A stretch of DNA of 5,742 nucleotides from Thiolapillus brandeum (GCA_011051425.1 DRLF01000145.1:1-5742); one strand, 5' to 3'; positions 1 to 5,742 are shown, counted from the stretch's first letter. Notes: generated from the letters alone by a model not told the origin. Translations and numbers: made by a program.

Positions 1-1244
1 AAAGTGCCGTTGAAGTTACCGCGACGGTACAGGGTTTCGCCGGCCACGGCGAGTTTCTTCTCCAGTTTGTCCTTGTAGGGAGCGCGGACTTTGTCGATAT
101 AGGTCTGCATTTCCTTGTCGGCCTCGAGCATATTGGAGAACACGGGCACCAGTCGGTAGCGGTAGTCCTTGAGTTTGCCCTTGCGCACATCCAGATCCAT
201 GACAGCAAGAAACTTGCCGTTGGATCCCGCATTGGTCACCAGGGTCTTGCCGCCCTTGTTGTTCACTTCCACCGGGCGGGGTACGCCATCGTGAGTGTGG
301 CCGCCGAATATGACGTCGATGCCGCTCACACGGGAGGCCATCTTCAGGTCAACGTCCATGCCGTTGTGGGAAATCACCACGACCAGGTCCGGTTTCTCGG
401 TTTCCCGCACGTGGTTGACCATGGACTGCATACGCTCGTCCTGGATGCCGAAGGTCCAGTCAGGAATGAAGCGCTGGGGATTGGCGATAGGCGTATAGGG
501 GAAAGCCTGGCCGATAACGGCCACACGCATGCCATTCACGGATTTCATGCTGTAGGGCTTGAAGGCAAGGCCCGAGTCTTCGTCGAAGCCGGCAAAATCG
601 GCGAACTTGTAATCGAACAGCGCATCGTCGTTGACGCTCACATTCTGGGCCACGAATTCGCCCTTGAATGCACCGATGTTGGCGATGACTTCCTTGTCCA
701 GGTAGGTGAATTCCCAGTGGCCTGTCATGACATCCACACCCAGAAGATTGCAGGCGCCGACCATGTCCTTGCCACGGGTCCAGAATGCTGTACCGGAACC
801 CTGCCAGGTGTCACCACCGTCGAGAAGAATGCTGTTACCGTCGCCACGTTCGGCACGCAATCGCTTGACCAGTGTTGCCAGGTGGGAGAATCCCCCGACC
901 TTGCCGTATTTTTTTGCGGCATTGTCGAAGTCCAGGTAGGTGAACGCATGGGATTCGATGCTGTTGGGAGCAATATCGTAGTACTTCAGGAAATTCTTGC
1001 CGACAATATGGGGTGGCTTGCCCTTTGCTGCGCCAATACCCAGATTGACGCTGGGTTCACGGAAATAGATGGGGTTCAGCTGTGCATGGCAGTCTGTCAT
1101 GTGCATGAGGCAGACATTGCCGAATTTGGGCACTTCGTACAGATCAGAAGGTTTTTTTGCTGCCGAAAATGCCGATGTGGGGAGCATGCCAGCGGCGCCG
1201 GCAAGGCTCATCAGCCTTACAAATTCTCGTCTTGATATGGTCAT
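1..1244 (-). CDS. soxB: SoxB, thiosulfohydrolase (sulfate thiol esterase), C-terminus outside window
   Basis: SoxB is a periplasmic di-manganese hydrolase that removes the terminal sulfone from SoxY-bound thiosulfate derivatives as sulfate. Translation from the ATG at 1244 gives 414 codons, open to the window edge. The family is usually about 560-600 residues, so roughly a quarter to a third is missing. The N-terminus has a Tat motif, SRREF (residues 4-8), followed by a short hydrophobic stretch. Metallophosphoesterase/5'-nucleotidase-like motifs follow in order: MTDCHAQL (49-56), LDGGDTWQGS (141-150), TGHWEFTY (174-181), SHNG (292-295) and GGHTHDG (314-320). The GHWEF variant and the long insertion after the first motif are typical of SoxB rather than of ordinary 5'-nucleotidases. 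An AGGA at 1254-1257 sits 9 bases before the ATG. It is the last sox gene visible, separated from soxZ by 112 bases that hold two hairpins. Confidence 0.97.
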   Translation of the reverse strand, partial: MTISRREFVRLMSLAGAAGMLPTSAFSAAKKPSDLYEVPKFGNVCLMHMTDCHAQLNPIYFREPSVNLGIGAAKGKPPHIVGKNFLKYYDIAPNSIESHAFTYLDFDNAAKKYGKVGGFSHLATLVKRLRAERGDGNSILLDGGDTWQGSGTAFWTRGKDMVGACNLLGVDVMTGHWEFTYLDKEVIANIGAFKGEFVAQNVSVNDDALFDYKFADFAGFDEDSGLAFKPYSMKSVNGMRVAVIGQAFPYTPIANPQRFIPDWTFGIQDERMQSMVNHVRETEKPDLVVVISHNGMDVDLKMASRVSGIDVIFGGHTHDGVPRPVEVNNKGGKTLVTNAGSNGKFLAVMDLDVRKGKLKDYRYRLVPVFSNMLEADKEMQTYIDKVRAPYKDKLEKKLAVAGETLYRRGNFNGT

Positions 1245-1272
1245 TGAAGAATGTCCTGTGAGTCATGTGTAA

Positions 1273-1314
1273 ATATTCCTGAACCCCGGAGTGATTTCCG
1301 GAGCTCAGGAATAT
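1273..1314 (-). other. Long RNA hairpin between soxZ and soxB
   Basis: Bases 1273-1290 pair with 1297-1314 around a 6-base loop. The outer 10 pairs are perfect. The two positions that mismatch in DNA (1283/1304 and 1285/1302) become G-U pairs in RNA copied from the minus strand, giving an unbroken 18-bp stem in the sox transcript, whereas plus-strand RNA would have two A-C mismatches. It ends 28 bases before the soxB ATG and is followed by a weak U-rich stretch, so it could be a partial terminator, a processing site or an mRNA stabiliser. The structure is seen in the sequence; the role is inferred. Confidence 0.7.
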
Positions 1315-1338
1315 GCCCTTTCCGTGGTGGGAAAGGGC
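1315..1338 (-). other. Second hairpin, directly abutting the soxZ-soxB hairpin
   Basis: The arms at 1315-1323 (gccctttcc) and 1330-1338 (ggaaagggc) form a perfect 9-bp stem with a 6-base loop. The stem begins at the base next to the end of the 1273-1314 hairpin, so the two could stack end to end. It lies 18 bases downstream of the soxZ stop codon in the direction of transcription. No T-run follows, which argues against a classical intrinsic terminator on its own. Confidence 0.65.
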
Positions 1339-1356
1339 AAGGGTACTGATTAAAGA

Positions 1357-1671
1357 CTAGCGGATCTTAGCGGTGATGGAGTCGCTCTTACCCATGTTGT
1401 CTTTCCAGCTCAGTTCAATGCTGTCGTCTTTCTTGCCGCCTTTGAACTTGAATGCCAGATAGGGGTTTTTGGAAACAGAACCGCCCCATTCGCAGTTGAT
1501 AACGGGCTTACCGTTGTGCTTGCACACCACTTCCTGGATGAAGTGGGCAGGGATCAGTTTGCCGGTCTTCTTGTTCTTGCGCAGACCGGTTTCCATGGGG
1601 TGGGTGATCAGTGCCTTGACAGTGGTGATGCCACCTTTGGACTTTGCCCGGATTTTGATTGATTTAGCCAT
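1357..1671 (-). CDS. soxZ: SoxZ, sulfur carrier partner of SoxY
   Basis: SoxZ is the non-covalent partner of SoxY in the periplasmic SoxYZ carrier, which holds sulfur intermediates during thiosulfate oxidation. The 104-residue product has the usual family length and immunoglobulin-like composition. Recognisable family stretches are THPMETGLRK (23-32), GKLIPAHFI (37-45), the SKNPYLAFKF region (67-76) and the ELSWKDNMG segment (86-94). It has no signal peptide, as expected for a protein exported together with Tat-dependent SoxY. Cys50 and Cys60 are present and might pair, but this is not established here. The start at 1671 is preceded by AGAGG at suitable spacing, and only 20 bases separate it from soxY, so the two genes are very likely cotranscribed and translated in balance. 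Confidence 0.97.
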   Translation of the reverse strand: MAKSIKIRAKSKGGITTVKALITHPMETGLRKNKKTGKLIPAHFIQEVVCKHNGKPVINCEWGGSVSKNPYLAFKFKGGKKDDSIELSWKDNMGKSDSITAKIR

Positions 1672-1691
1672 TTTGTTGCCTCTTCAGTTGA

Positions 1692-2162
1692 TCAGCCGCC
1701 GCAGCCGCCAATGGTGACTTTTACGCTTTTACGTGCGGAATACAGTTTGCCGTTAGCCTTGACGACAGCGATGACATCGCCGGTCTTGCCCATTTTTACG
1801 CGGGTTGACACATCAGGCAGAGTGCCTTTCGGCAGGTGGAAAACAGCAGACAGAGGCGTGGAGTTTTTCTCTACCAGCAGGGTGATGGAATCGACACCGT
1901 CCATCTTGGTGGCAACAGACACGGGTACGACAGCGCCGTTTTCAGCAATATCCGGTGCCTTGATGGTGATGTCCTTGGAAGGCGTGGTGGTCGGGCTGCC
2001 GTCAGCGGCGGCGATGGCTTCATCGATGCCTTTGGCAGTGAATGCGTTCTTGTTCCAGGCCGCCAGTACGGCACCAGGAGTAAGCAGACCGGCGGCAGCG
2101 CCGAGGGTTCCTGCAGCCACTGATCCCTTGAGGAATACACGGCGTTTCTGATTAAGACTCAT
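1692..2162 (-). CDS. soxY: SoxY, sulfur-carrying subunit with C-terminal GGCGG swinging arm
   Basis: SoxY carries pathway intermediates covalently on a Cys near its C-terminus; SoxXA loads this Cys and SoxB trims the attached group. The 156-residue product has a Tat signal (KRRVFLK, residues 6-12), a hydrophobic stretch and a likely cleavage site near residues 34-35 (AVLA/A). It ends in IGGCGG, placing the carrier Cys at residue 154, exactly as in the family. The mature part has the low-complexity beta-rich composition typical of SoxY. GGAG lies 7 bases before the ATG. It sits between soxK (53-base gap) and soxZ (20-base gap). Signal and C-terminal motif are both intact, so the protein should be functional. 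Confidence 0.98.
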   Translation of the reverse strand: MSLNQKRRVFLKGSVAAGTLGAAAGLLTPGAVLAAWNKNAFTAKGIDEAIAAADGSPTTTPSKDITIKAPDIAENGAVVPVSVATKMDGVDSITLLVEKNSTPLSAVFHLPKGTLPDVSTRVKMGKTGDVIAVVKANGKLYSARKSVKVTIGGCGG

Positions 2163-2215
2163 GATTACTTCTCCATTAAATGATTGGATCTGTTGTTGTC
2201 AGATGCTCGAGGATC

Positions 2216-2545
2216 TTAGAAGCGGGGGCCGGCGTTTTTCTGCGCCATGGCCTGCTTGTATCCTGCCTCTGCCTGGAACTGCACGATGTCCAGCAGCTTG
2301 AGCGCCTTGTCATAGTCGCCGGCCTTGGCGGCTTCGATGGCGCTGGGCAGGTATTTCTTCTTGGATTTCTTCCAGCGGATATCCCGCCATTCACCGCCGA
2401 CGGAAGCGGCCTTGTCGACTGCTGCCTGGGCGTTTTTCAGCGCGGCCTCATACTGCGCCTGCTTGCTGGCGGGTTTGTCTGGTGTGGTGGCGTTGCAACC
2501 TGTTATGAACAGGGCCAGGCCAAATGCTGCGATTAGTTTTTTCAT
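2216..2545 (-). CDS. soxK: SoxK-type SoxXA-binding lipoprotein
   Basis: This 109-residue protein begins with a lipoprotein signal: Lys-Lys, a hydrophobic core and the lipobox ITGC, with Cys17 as the lipidation site. The mature part is helical and charged. An Ala-rich helix (about 29-48) leads to the GGEWRDI motif (50-56), a Lys-rich stretch (59-64), then AIEAAKAGDYDKALKLLD (69-86) and a final helix containing AEAGYKQA (92-99). The EWRD motif followed by the AAKAGD-type helix pair matches the small SoxXA-binding proteins (SoxK/SAXB) known from green and purple sulfur bacteria, where they associate with SoxXA and raise its activity. Position directly after soxA (15-base gap, GGGGAG just after the soxA stop) supports this. 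Family assignment is from recalled motifs, not a search. An unrelated small lipoprotein is the alternative. Confidence 0.82.
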   Translation of the reverse strand: MKKLIAAFGLALFITGCNATTPDKPASKQAQYEAALKNAQAAVDKAASVGGEWRDIRWKKSKKKYLPSAIEAAKAGDYDKALKLLDIVQFQAEAGYKQAMAQKNAGPRF

Positions 2546-2560
2546 TTGTTTGTCTCCCCG

Positions 2561-3412
2561 TTACTCGCGGTAACCTGGTGCGTTGATTTCCAGACCGTTT
2601 GACATGTAGGTGTGGAAGAATTCCAAATTGCGGTATTCCTTGCCTTGTGCCTTGAAAGGACGGGCGCGGACCTGCTTGTTACAGCCACCATAGCGGCGAT
2701 GCAGGGTACCAAGGCCGTCGCCTTTGCCTTTCTTCGCCCATTTGGCGCGGTATACAGGGAAGTGAGTGGTGTGGCCCAGAGCTGCACTCAGCACGTTGCC
2801 GCGAATACGCTGTCCGGCATAGTAGACATGACAGTCAGCACAGGCCATGTTCAGCTGGCCGCGCTTGGCATAGAAGAAGTGTTTGCCGTCTTCATAAGCC
2901 TGCAGTGCCTTGGGATCGTTGGGAACGACCACGTTGGTCTTCTGACCGCGGGCTTCGTAGCCCAGGAAAGCGCCGAGATGTGCGATCTTGCCTTTCTTCC
3001 AGCCGAAAGGTTTTTCACCGTTGGCTTTCAGGCATTTGTTGATGTCGCCTTCAAGGGTAACGACCTTGCTGCTGGCCTTGTCCCAATGCGGGTATTTTGG
3101 GCGCACTTTCGAAGCGTCTTTGCCGAAGCAGCTGGCGAAACTCTTGCCGTTCTTGAACGGGGTTTCCCAGATCTCGCGGCCCTTGTCCACGTATTCCTCA
3201 TAAGGAGGGAATTCTTCCATAGACTCCCACTGCAGGCGCTTGCTGGCGTCCAGTGCGTAGGGGCCATTACCGAATTCATTGAGCTGAATGCCGGGGAAGC
3301 GTTGTTCGAAATAGGTACGGAAATGTGCCAGGTCCTCTTTCGGGCTGGACATTGCCTGTGTTGCAGTTGCCACCAGACCAGCGGAAAGCAACAGGGTAAG
3401 CATTTTCTTCAT
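2561..3412 (-). CDS. soxA: SoxA, single-haem c-type cytochrome subunit of SoxXA
   Basis: SoxA is the catalytic subunit of SoxXA, which oxidatively conjugates thiosulfate to the SoxY Cys in the periplasm. The 283-residue product starts with a Sec signal peptide (cleavage probably near residue 20, ATQA/M). It contains one haem c motif, CADCH (191-195), in the C-terminal domain. Cys244 in RRYGGC (239-244) lies at the position of the conserved Cys that ligates the active haem and is modified to persulfide in known SoxA. Where two-haem SoxA proteins have an N-terminal CxxCH, this one has isolated Cys95 (SFASC) and Cys127 (INKC). In the structurally known single-haem form, such Cys residues form a disulfide in place of the lost haem. 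GAGGA precedes the ATG by 8 bases. The gap to soxX is 25 bases. Confidence 0.97.
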   Translation of the reverse strand: MKKMLTLLLSAGLVATATQAMSSPKEDLAHFRTYFEQRFPGIQLNEFGNGPYALDASKRLQWESMEEFPPYEEYVDKGREIWETPFKNGKSFASCFGKDASKVRPKYPHWDKASSKVVTLEGDINKCLKANGEKPFGWKKGKIAHLGAFLGYEARGQKTNVVVPNDPKALQAYEDGKHFFYAKRGQLNMACADCHVYYAGQRIRGNVLSAALGHTTHFPVYRAKWAKKGKGDGLGTLHRRYGGCNKQVRARPFKAQGKEYRNLEFFHTYMSNGLEINAPGYRE

Positions 3413-3437
3413 GATTTCTGTCCTCTTGCGTCCGCTG

Positions 3438-3797
3438 TTACAGACTGTAGATAAAATCAGTCACCAGATCGATTTCTTTCTCGGAAAGAATCCTGTGGCG
3501 ACCCATGGGTGGCATGATGCTGTTGGGGTTGGCTACAGTGGAATCCCAGATCTGGGCACGCAGCTTTGCTTTGTCAGGGAAACGGGCCTTCATAGCTACC
3601 AGCGGCGGTGCGATAGTGCCTGCGACCTTGCCACCTTCGATATGGTGACAGGCCAGGCAGTTGCCTTTGGTACGGCTGAAAGCGATTTCTTTGCCAGCGG
3701 CGATATCATCTGCGCTGGCCTGGGCGGAAAACACCAGCCCGGTGCACAGGGCCAGGGCAGTGGCAGTTTTGCCAAGCCTTTGGGTGAGTTTCGTCAT
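3438..3797 (-). CDS. soxX: SoxX, monohaem cytochrome c subunit of SoxXA
   Basis: SoxX is the electron-accepting cytochrome of SoxXA and passes electrons from thiosulfate oxidation to soluble cytochrome c. From the ATG at 3797 the product is 119 residues, with a Sec signal peptide (residues 1 to about 29, ending SAQASA). The haem motif CLACH is at 47-51. PNSIMPPMGRHRIL (91-104) is the family's distal-ligand region, with Met95 the likely axial ligand. The N-terminal DIAAGKEIAF and APPL segments are also typical. An in-frame ATG 45 bases further upstream (3842) was rejected as the start, because 3797 is preceded by a strong GGAGGA and gives a normal signal peptide. It is the first sox gene in the run, so a promoter probably lies in the 243 bases upstream. 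Confidence 0.96.
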   Translation of the reverse strand: MTKLTQRLGKTATALALCTGLVFSAQASADDIAAGKEIAFSRTKGNCLACHHIEGGKVAGTIAPPLVAMKARFPDKAKLRAQIWDSTVANPNSIMPPMGRHRILSEKEIDLVTDFIYSL

Positions 3798-3801
3798 TAC
3801 A

Positions 3802-3807
3802 TCCTCC
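3802..3807 (-). promoter_or_regulatory. Ribosome binding site that decides the soxX start
   Basis: The minus strand reads GGAGGA here, 4 bases from the ATG at 3797. No comparable site precedes the alternative ATG at 3842, so the shorter SoxX is favoured. Confidence 0.85.
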
Positions 3808-3842
3808 AGGGATTTATGGACTAATGTCACAGTACATTCCAC

Positions 3843-3887
3843 GGTTGACCTGTCCAGGGCAGGGTTGGCGGGAATCTTCTGCGGTTG
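3843..3887. repeat. Three GGTTG pentamers at exact 20-base spacing upstream of soxX
   Basis: GGTTG begins at 3843, 3863 and 3883 on the plus strand (CAACC on the transcribed strand). A near match, GTTTG, continues the register at 3903. The block is 46-90 bases upstream of the soxX ATG, where an activator or repressor would bind. Twenty bases is close to two helical turns, which would place the sites on one DNA face. The motif is short and chance remains possible. Confidence 0.4.
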
Positions 3888-4010
3888 GTTACAAAACTAG
3901 TGTGTTTGCACGTCGACCGAACGCGGTATCTCTTGATGGATGTTTTGCGTCGGCGTGATGAGAGTATGCAGCGACTGATGGGGCAGGGGAATTGGCAGAT
4001 ACAGGAAAAT

Positions 4011-4032
4011 TGATTAGGGTTTTCCCTAATCA
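4011..4032. promoter_or_regulatory. Perfect 9-4-9 palindrome after the response regulator gene
   Basis: The arms tgattaggg (4011-4019) and ccctaatca (4024-4032) are exact reverse complements around TTTT. It begins 8 bases beyond the regulator stop codon. It may be an operator for a dimeric DNA-binding protein, possibly the NarL/FixJ-type regulator encoded next door, since such proteins often bind inverted repeats. It may instead be a weak intrinsic terminator: in minus-strand RNA the stem is followed by AUUUUCC, a short U-run. The symmetry is seen; the role is open. Confidence 0.6.
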
Positions 4033-4040
4033 CGCGCAAA

Positions 4041-4670
4041 CTAGTCGGGATGCGGATTGTCGTCTTCCAGTGACAGCACCATTCGCATCAGTTCAGACAG
4101 GCTTTGTGCCTGCATTTTCTCCATGACCTTGGCCCGGTGGGCTTCCACGGTGGACTGGCTGACGGACAGATCCAGGGCAATGACCTTGTTGCGCTTGCCG
4201 GCAACCACCATTTTCATGACCTGCTGCTCCCTGGGTGTCAGTGAGGCCAGTCTTGCCTTGACTTCCGCCAGTTTGCTGGCGCGGCCGCGCTGTCTGGCAT
4301 CGGTATCCAGAGCACGGTGAACGCTGTCGAGCAGGGCCTGGTCATTGAAGGGCTTTTCGATGAAATCCACGGCGCCTGCCTGTACCGCACGTACCGCCAT
4401 GGGCACATCACCGTGACCGGTGATGACGATGACCGGTGGGTGCATGATTTCGGCAGCGAGACGTGCCTGAAGTTCCAGGCCGCTCATGCCGGGCATGCGC
4501 ACGTCCAGTATCAGGCAGCCGGGAGATTCCGGGTCGAAGTTTTCCAGATAGGCATCGGCGGAAGGAAAGGTCTGGACCTGCAGACCCACGGATTCCATGA
4601 GCAATGCCAGTGCCTGGCGGACCTGGGTGTCGTCGTCGACGATGAAAATGGTGCTCGTGCTATTGCTCAT
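4041..4670 (-). CDS. FixJ/NarL-type response regulator, LuxR helix-turn-helix output
   Basis: This is a cytoplasmic transcription factor of 209 residues. The receiver domain (about 7-122) has the acidic pocket VDDD (11-14), phospho-acceptor Asp56 in LILDVRMPG (53-61), Thr84 in VIVITGHGD and Lys106 in IEKPF. The C-terminal LuxR-type helix-turn-helix (about 141-203) includes LTPREQQVMKMVVAGKRNK (144-162) and a recognition helix region SQSTVEAHRAKVMEKM (171-186). The DVPMAVRAVQAGAVDFIEKPF stretch is characteristic of the FixJ/TtrR/TodT group. The chosen start (4670) has GAGG 7 bases upstream and immediately precedes the receiver fold; the open frame runs further upstream but only through the kinase gene. 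It overlaps the kinase gene by 11 bases, so the pair is translationally coupled. Control of the adjacent sox genes is inferred from position. Confidence 0.95.
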   Translation of the reverse strand: MSNSTSTIFIVDDDTQVRQALALLMESVGLQVQTFPSADAYLENFDPESPGCLILDVRMPGMSGLELQARLAAEIMHPPVIVITGHGDVPMAVRAVQAGAVDFIEKPFNDQALLDSVHRALDTDARQRGRASKLAEVKARLASLTPREQQVMKMVVAGKRNKVIALDLSVSQSTVEAHRAKVMEKMQAQSLSELMRMVLSLEDDNPHPD

Positions 4671-5742
4671 CGCTGGCCTCGCTGACGGGCAGAGTAAAGC
4701 GGAATATGGCGCCCTTGTGGCCCTGCGCGTCATAGTAAAGGTTGCCGTTGTGGGCGTTGATGATGGCCATGCTGATTGACAGGCCCAGCCCCATGCCATG
4801 GGATTTGCTGGTCACGAAAGGATCGAACAGCTTGTCCTGCAGTTCCCTGTCAGCACCGGGGCCGGTGTCTTCGATGGAAGTGATAACGGCGTTGCCGCCG
4901 GCAGAGCGGGTCCGCAGTGTCAGGATGCGTTTGCCTTCATCGATTTCCGACATGGCCTCGATAGCGTTGCGTATCAGGTTCAGGATGACCTGGTCGATTT
5001 GAATGTGCTGGGCATGTACCAGCGGGATTTCCGTATCCAGGTCACGCACCACGCGGATACCCGCCTTGCGGATTTCGGGCTCCAGGAGCAGGAGCACTTC
5101 CTCGATCAGCTGGTTGATCTGAACCTGGGTATGGCGGGGTTCTTCCTTGCGTACGAACTGGCGCAGCTGCTGGATGATACCGCCGGCGCGACGTGCCTGG
5201 GTGCTGATGGTTTCCAGCACGTCAACCACCTTGTCGGTGGGTGGGGTGCCGGATTCCAGCAGGCGGATGCAGGCATCGGCGCTGGTGGCGATGGCGGTAA
5301 GGGGCTGGTTCAGCTCGTGAGCCATGCCGGATGCCATTTCGCCCATGGTGCTGAGACGGGCCACGTGGGCCAGTTCCATCTGATACTGGCGGTCTGCCTC
5401 TGCGGCCTGTTTGCGGGCGCTGATGTCCCGAAACACGACCACCGAACCGACGATATCACCCTGCTCATTGCGAATGGGGGTGCTGCTGTACTCCACAGGA
5501 ATGCTGTTGCCGTCTCTTCTCCAGAACAGGTCTTCTTCCACATAACGGGGTTTGCCTTCGCGAAAGGTGAGATATACAGGGCATTCCGTTCCTGGATTGG
5601 GGCTGCCGTCCTGCCGGGTGTGATGCAAGAGCTGGTGCTGGTTGGCGCCGATGAGATCTTTGGCCCGCCAGCCGGTGATTTCGGTAACCGCCTTGTTGAT
5701 GAAAGTCGCGTTTCCCTGCAGATCCACGCCATAGATTCCGTC
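4660..5742 (-). CDS. PAS-domain sensor histidine kinase, N-terminus outside window
   Basis: This is the sensor partner of the overlapping response regulator. The frame is open at the window edge; 360 residues are visible, starting inside a PAS domain (DGIYGVDLQGNATFIN). The internal GTG at 5727 is therefore not a real start. The PAS/PAC region runs to about residue 110 and ends with VVVFRDISARKQ. A short coiled-coil linker leads to the phospho-acceptor His142 in MAHELNQPL. The ATPase domain has the N box NLIRNAIEAM (residues 255-264), DTGPG (292-296), FDPF (306-309) and GMGLGLS (316-322). All catalytic boxes are intact. No membrane segment is seen in this part; a sensor input may lie upstream. 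The PAS carries His40, His41 and Cys54 in a HHTRQDGSPNPGTECP stretch seen in many related kinases. The signal sensed is unknown. Confidence 0.95.
   Translation of the reverse strand, partial: DGIYGVDLQGNATFINKAVTEITGWRAKDLIGANQHQLLHHTRQDGSPNPGTECPVYLTFREGKPRYVEEDLFWRRDGNSIPVEYSSTPIRNEQGDIVGSVVVFRDISARKQAAEADRQYQMELAHVARLSTMGEMASGMAHELNQPLTAIATSADACIRLLESGTPPTDKVVDVLETISTQARRAGGIIQQLRQFVRKEEPRHTQVQINQLIEEVLLLLEPEIRKAGIRVVRDLDTEIPLVHAQHIQIDQVILNLIRNAIEAMSEIDEGKRILTLRTRSAGGNAVITSIEDTGPGADRELQDKLFDPFVTSKSHGMGLGLSISMAIINAHNGNLYYDAQGHKGAIFRFTLPVSEASDEQ

Larger units (their letters stand above)
3798..4040 (-). promoter_or_regulatory. Intergenic control region between the response regulator gene and soxX
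   Basis: These 243 bases are the only sizeable non-coding stretch upstream of the sox genes and are the likely site of the soxX promoter. No convincing sigma-70 promoter was found; the best minus-strand candidate is TGGACA (about 3851-3856) and, 16 bases on, TACTGT, whose second half is poor. No clear sigma-54 TGGCAC/TTGC pair was seen. The region holds a perfect palindrome at its regulator end (4011-4032) and a set of phased pentamers (3843-3887), listed separately. A 70-codon open frame inside it has no ribosome site or protein-like features and is not called. Confidence 0.6.

Noticed and set aside
291..1235. 314-codon open frame on the plus strand
   Set aside because: It lies wholly antisense to soxB, which has a complete set of family motifs. 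The translation has no recognisable domain and is a product of the codon bias of soxB.
2188..2204. Small inverted repeat (atctg/cagat) between soxK and soxY
   Set aside because: The stem is only 5 bp with a 7-base loop and no T-run follows, so it is easily due to chance.
2612..3454. 280-codon open frame on the plus strand
   Set aside because: It is antisense to soxA, whose haem motif, signal peptide and ribosome site are clear. No ribosome site or domain supports the plus-strand frame.
3798..3842. Upstream start for SoxX at 3842
   Set aside because: It would add 15 residues ahead of a normal signal peptide and lacks a ribosome site, while the ATG at 3797 has GGAGGA.
3849..3858. CCTG-TC-CAGG inverted repeat before soxX
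   Set aside because: Four-base arms are too short to separate from chance in DNA of this composition.
3827..4039. 70-codon minus-strand frame in the regulator-soxX gap
   Set aside because: It is rich in Arg, Ser and Pro without any recognisable fold, has no clear ribosome site, and overlaps the palindrome and the likely promoter region.
4671..4799. Upstream start for the response regulator at 4799
   Set aside because: The extra 43 residues are kinase sequence read in another frame; the receiver domain starts normally from the ATG at 4670.

Overview
The window carries most of a thiosulfate-oxidising sox gene cluster plus the two-component system just upstream of it, all on the minus strand. 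In transcription order (right to left) the genes are: PAS sensor histidine kinase (start lies outside the window), FixJ/NarL-type response regulator, a 243-base intergenic region, soxX, soxA, soxK (small lipoprotein), soxY, soxZ, and soxB (C-terminal part lies outside the window). No RNA genes, mobile elements or CRISPR arrays were seen.

The organism is probably a sulfur-oxidising proteobacterium, most likely a gammaproteobacterium. This rests on the Sox protein types, the moderately high GC content, the presence of a soxK-type gene and the kinase/FixJ-type pair. The genus cannot be fixed from the sequence, and soxCD is neither shown nor excluded.

The products fit together as a periplasmic pathway. 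SoxXA (c-type cytochrome pair) with the lipoprotein SoxK joins thiosulfate oxidatively to the C-terminal Cys of SoxY in the SoxYZ carrier. SoxB (di-manganese hydrolase) then releases the terminal sulfone as sulfate. SoxX, SoxA and SoxK have Sec or lipoprotein signals. SoxY and SoxB have twin-arginine (Tat) signals, and SoxZ has none and would travel bound to SoxY. SoxA is the single-haem variant.

The non-coding DNA is the least ordinary part. Two hairpins abut exactly between soxZ and soxB, and the larger becomes a continuous 18-bp stem only in the RNA of the transcribed strand. A perfect 9-4-9 palindrome follows the regulator gene. Three identical pentamers, spaced exactly 20 bases apart, lie in front of soxX. 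These could be control elements for differential sox expression. The link between the two-component system and sox control is inferred from position.
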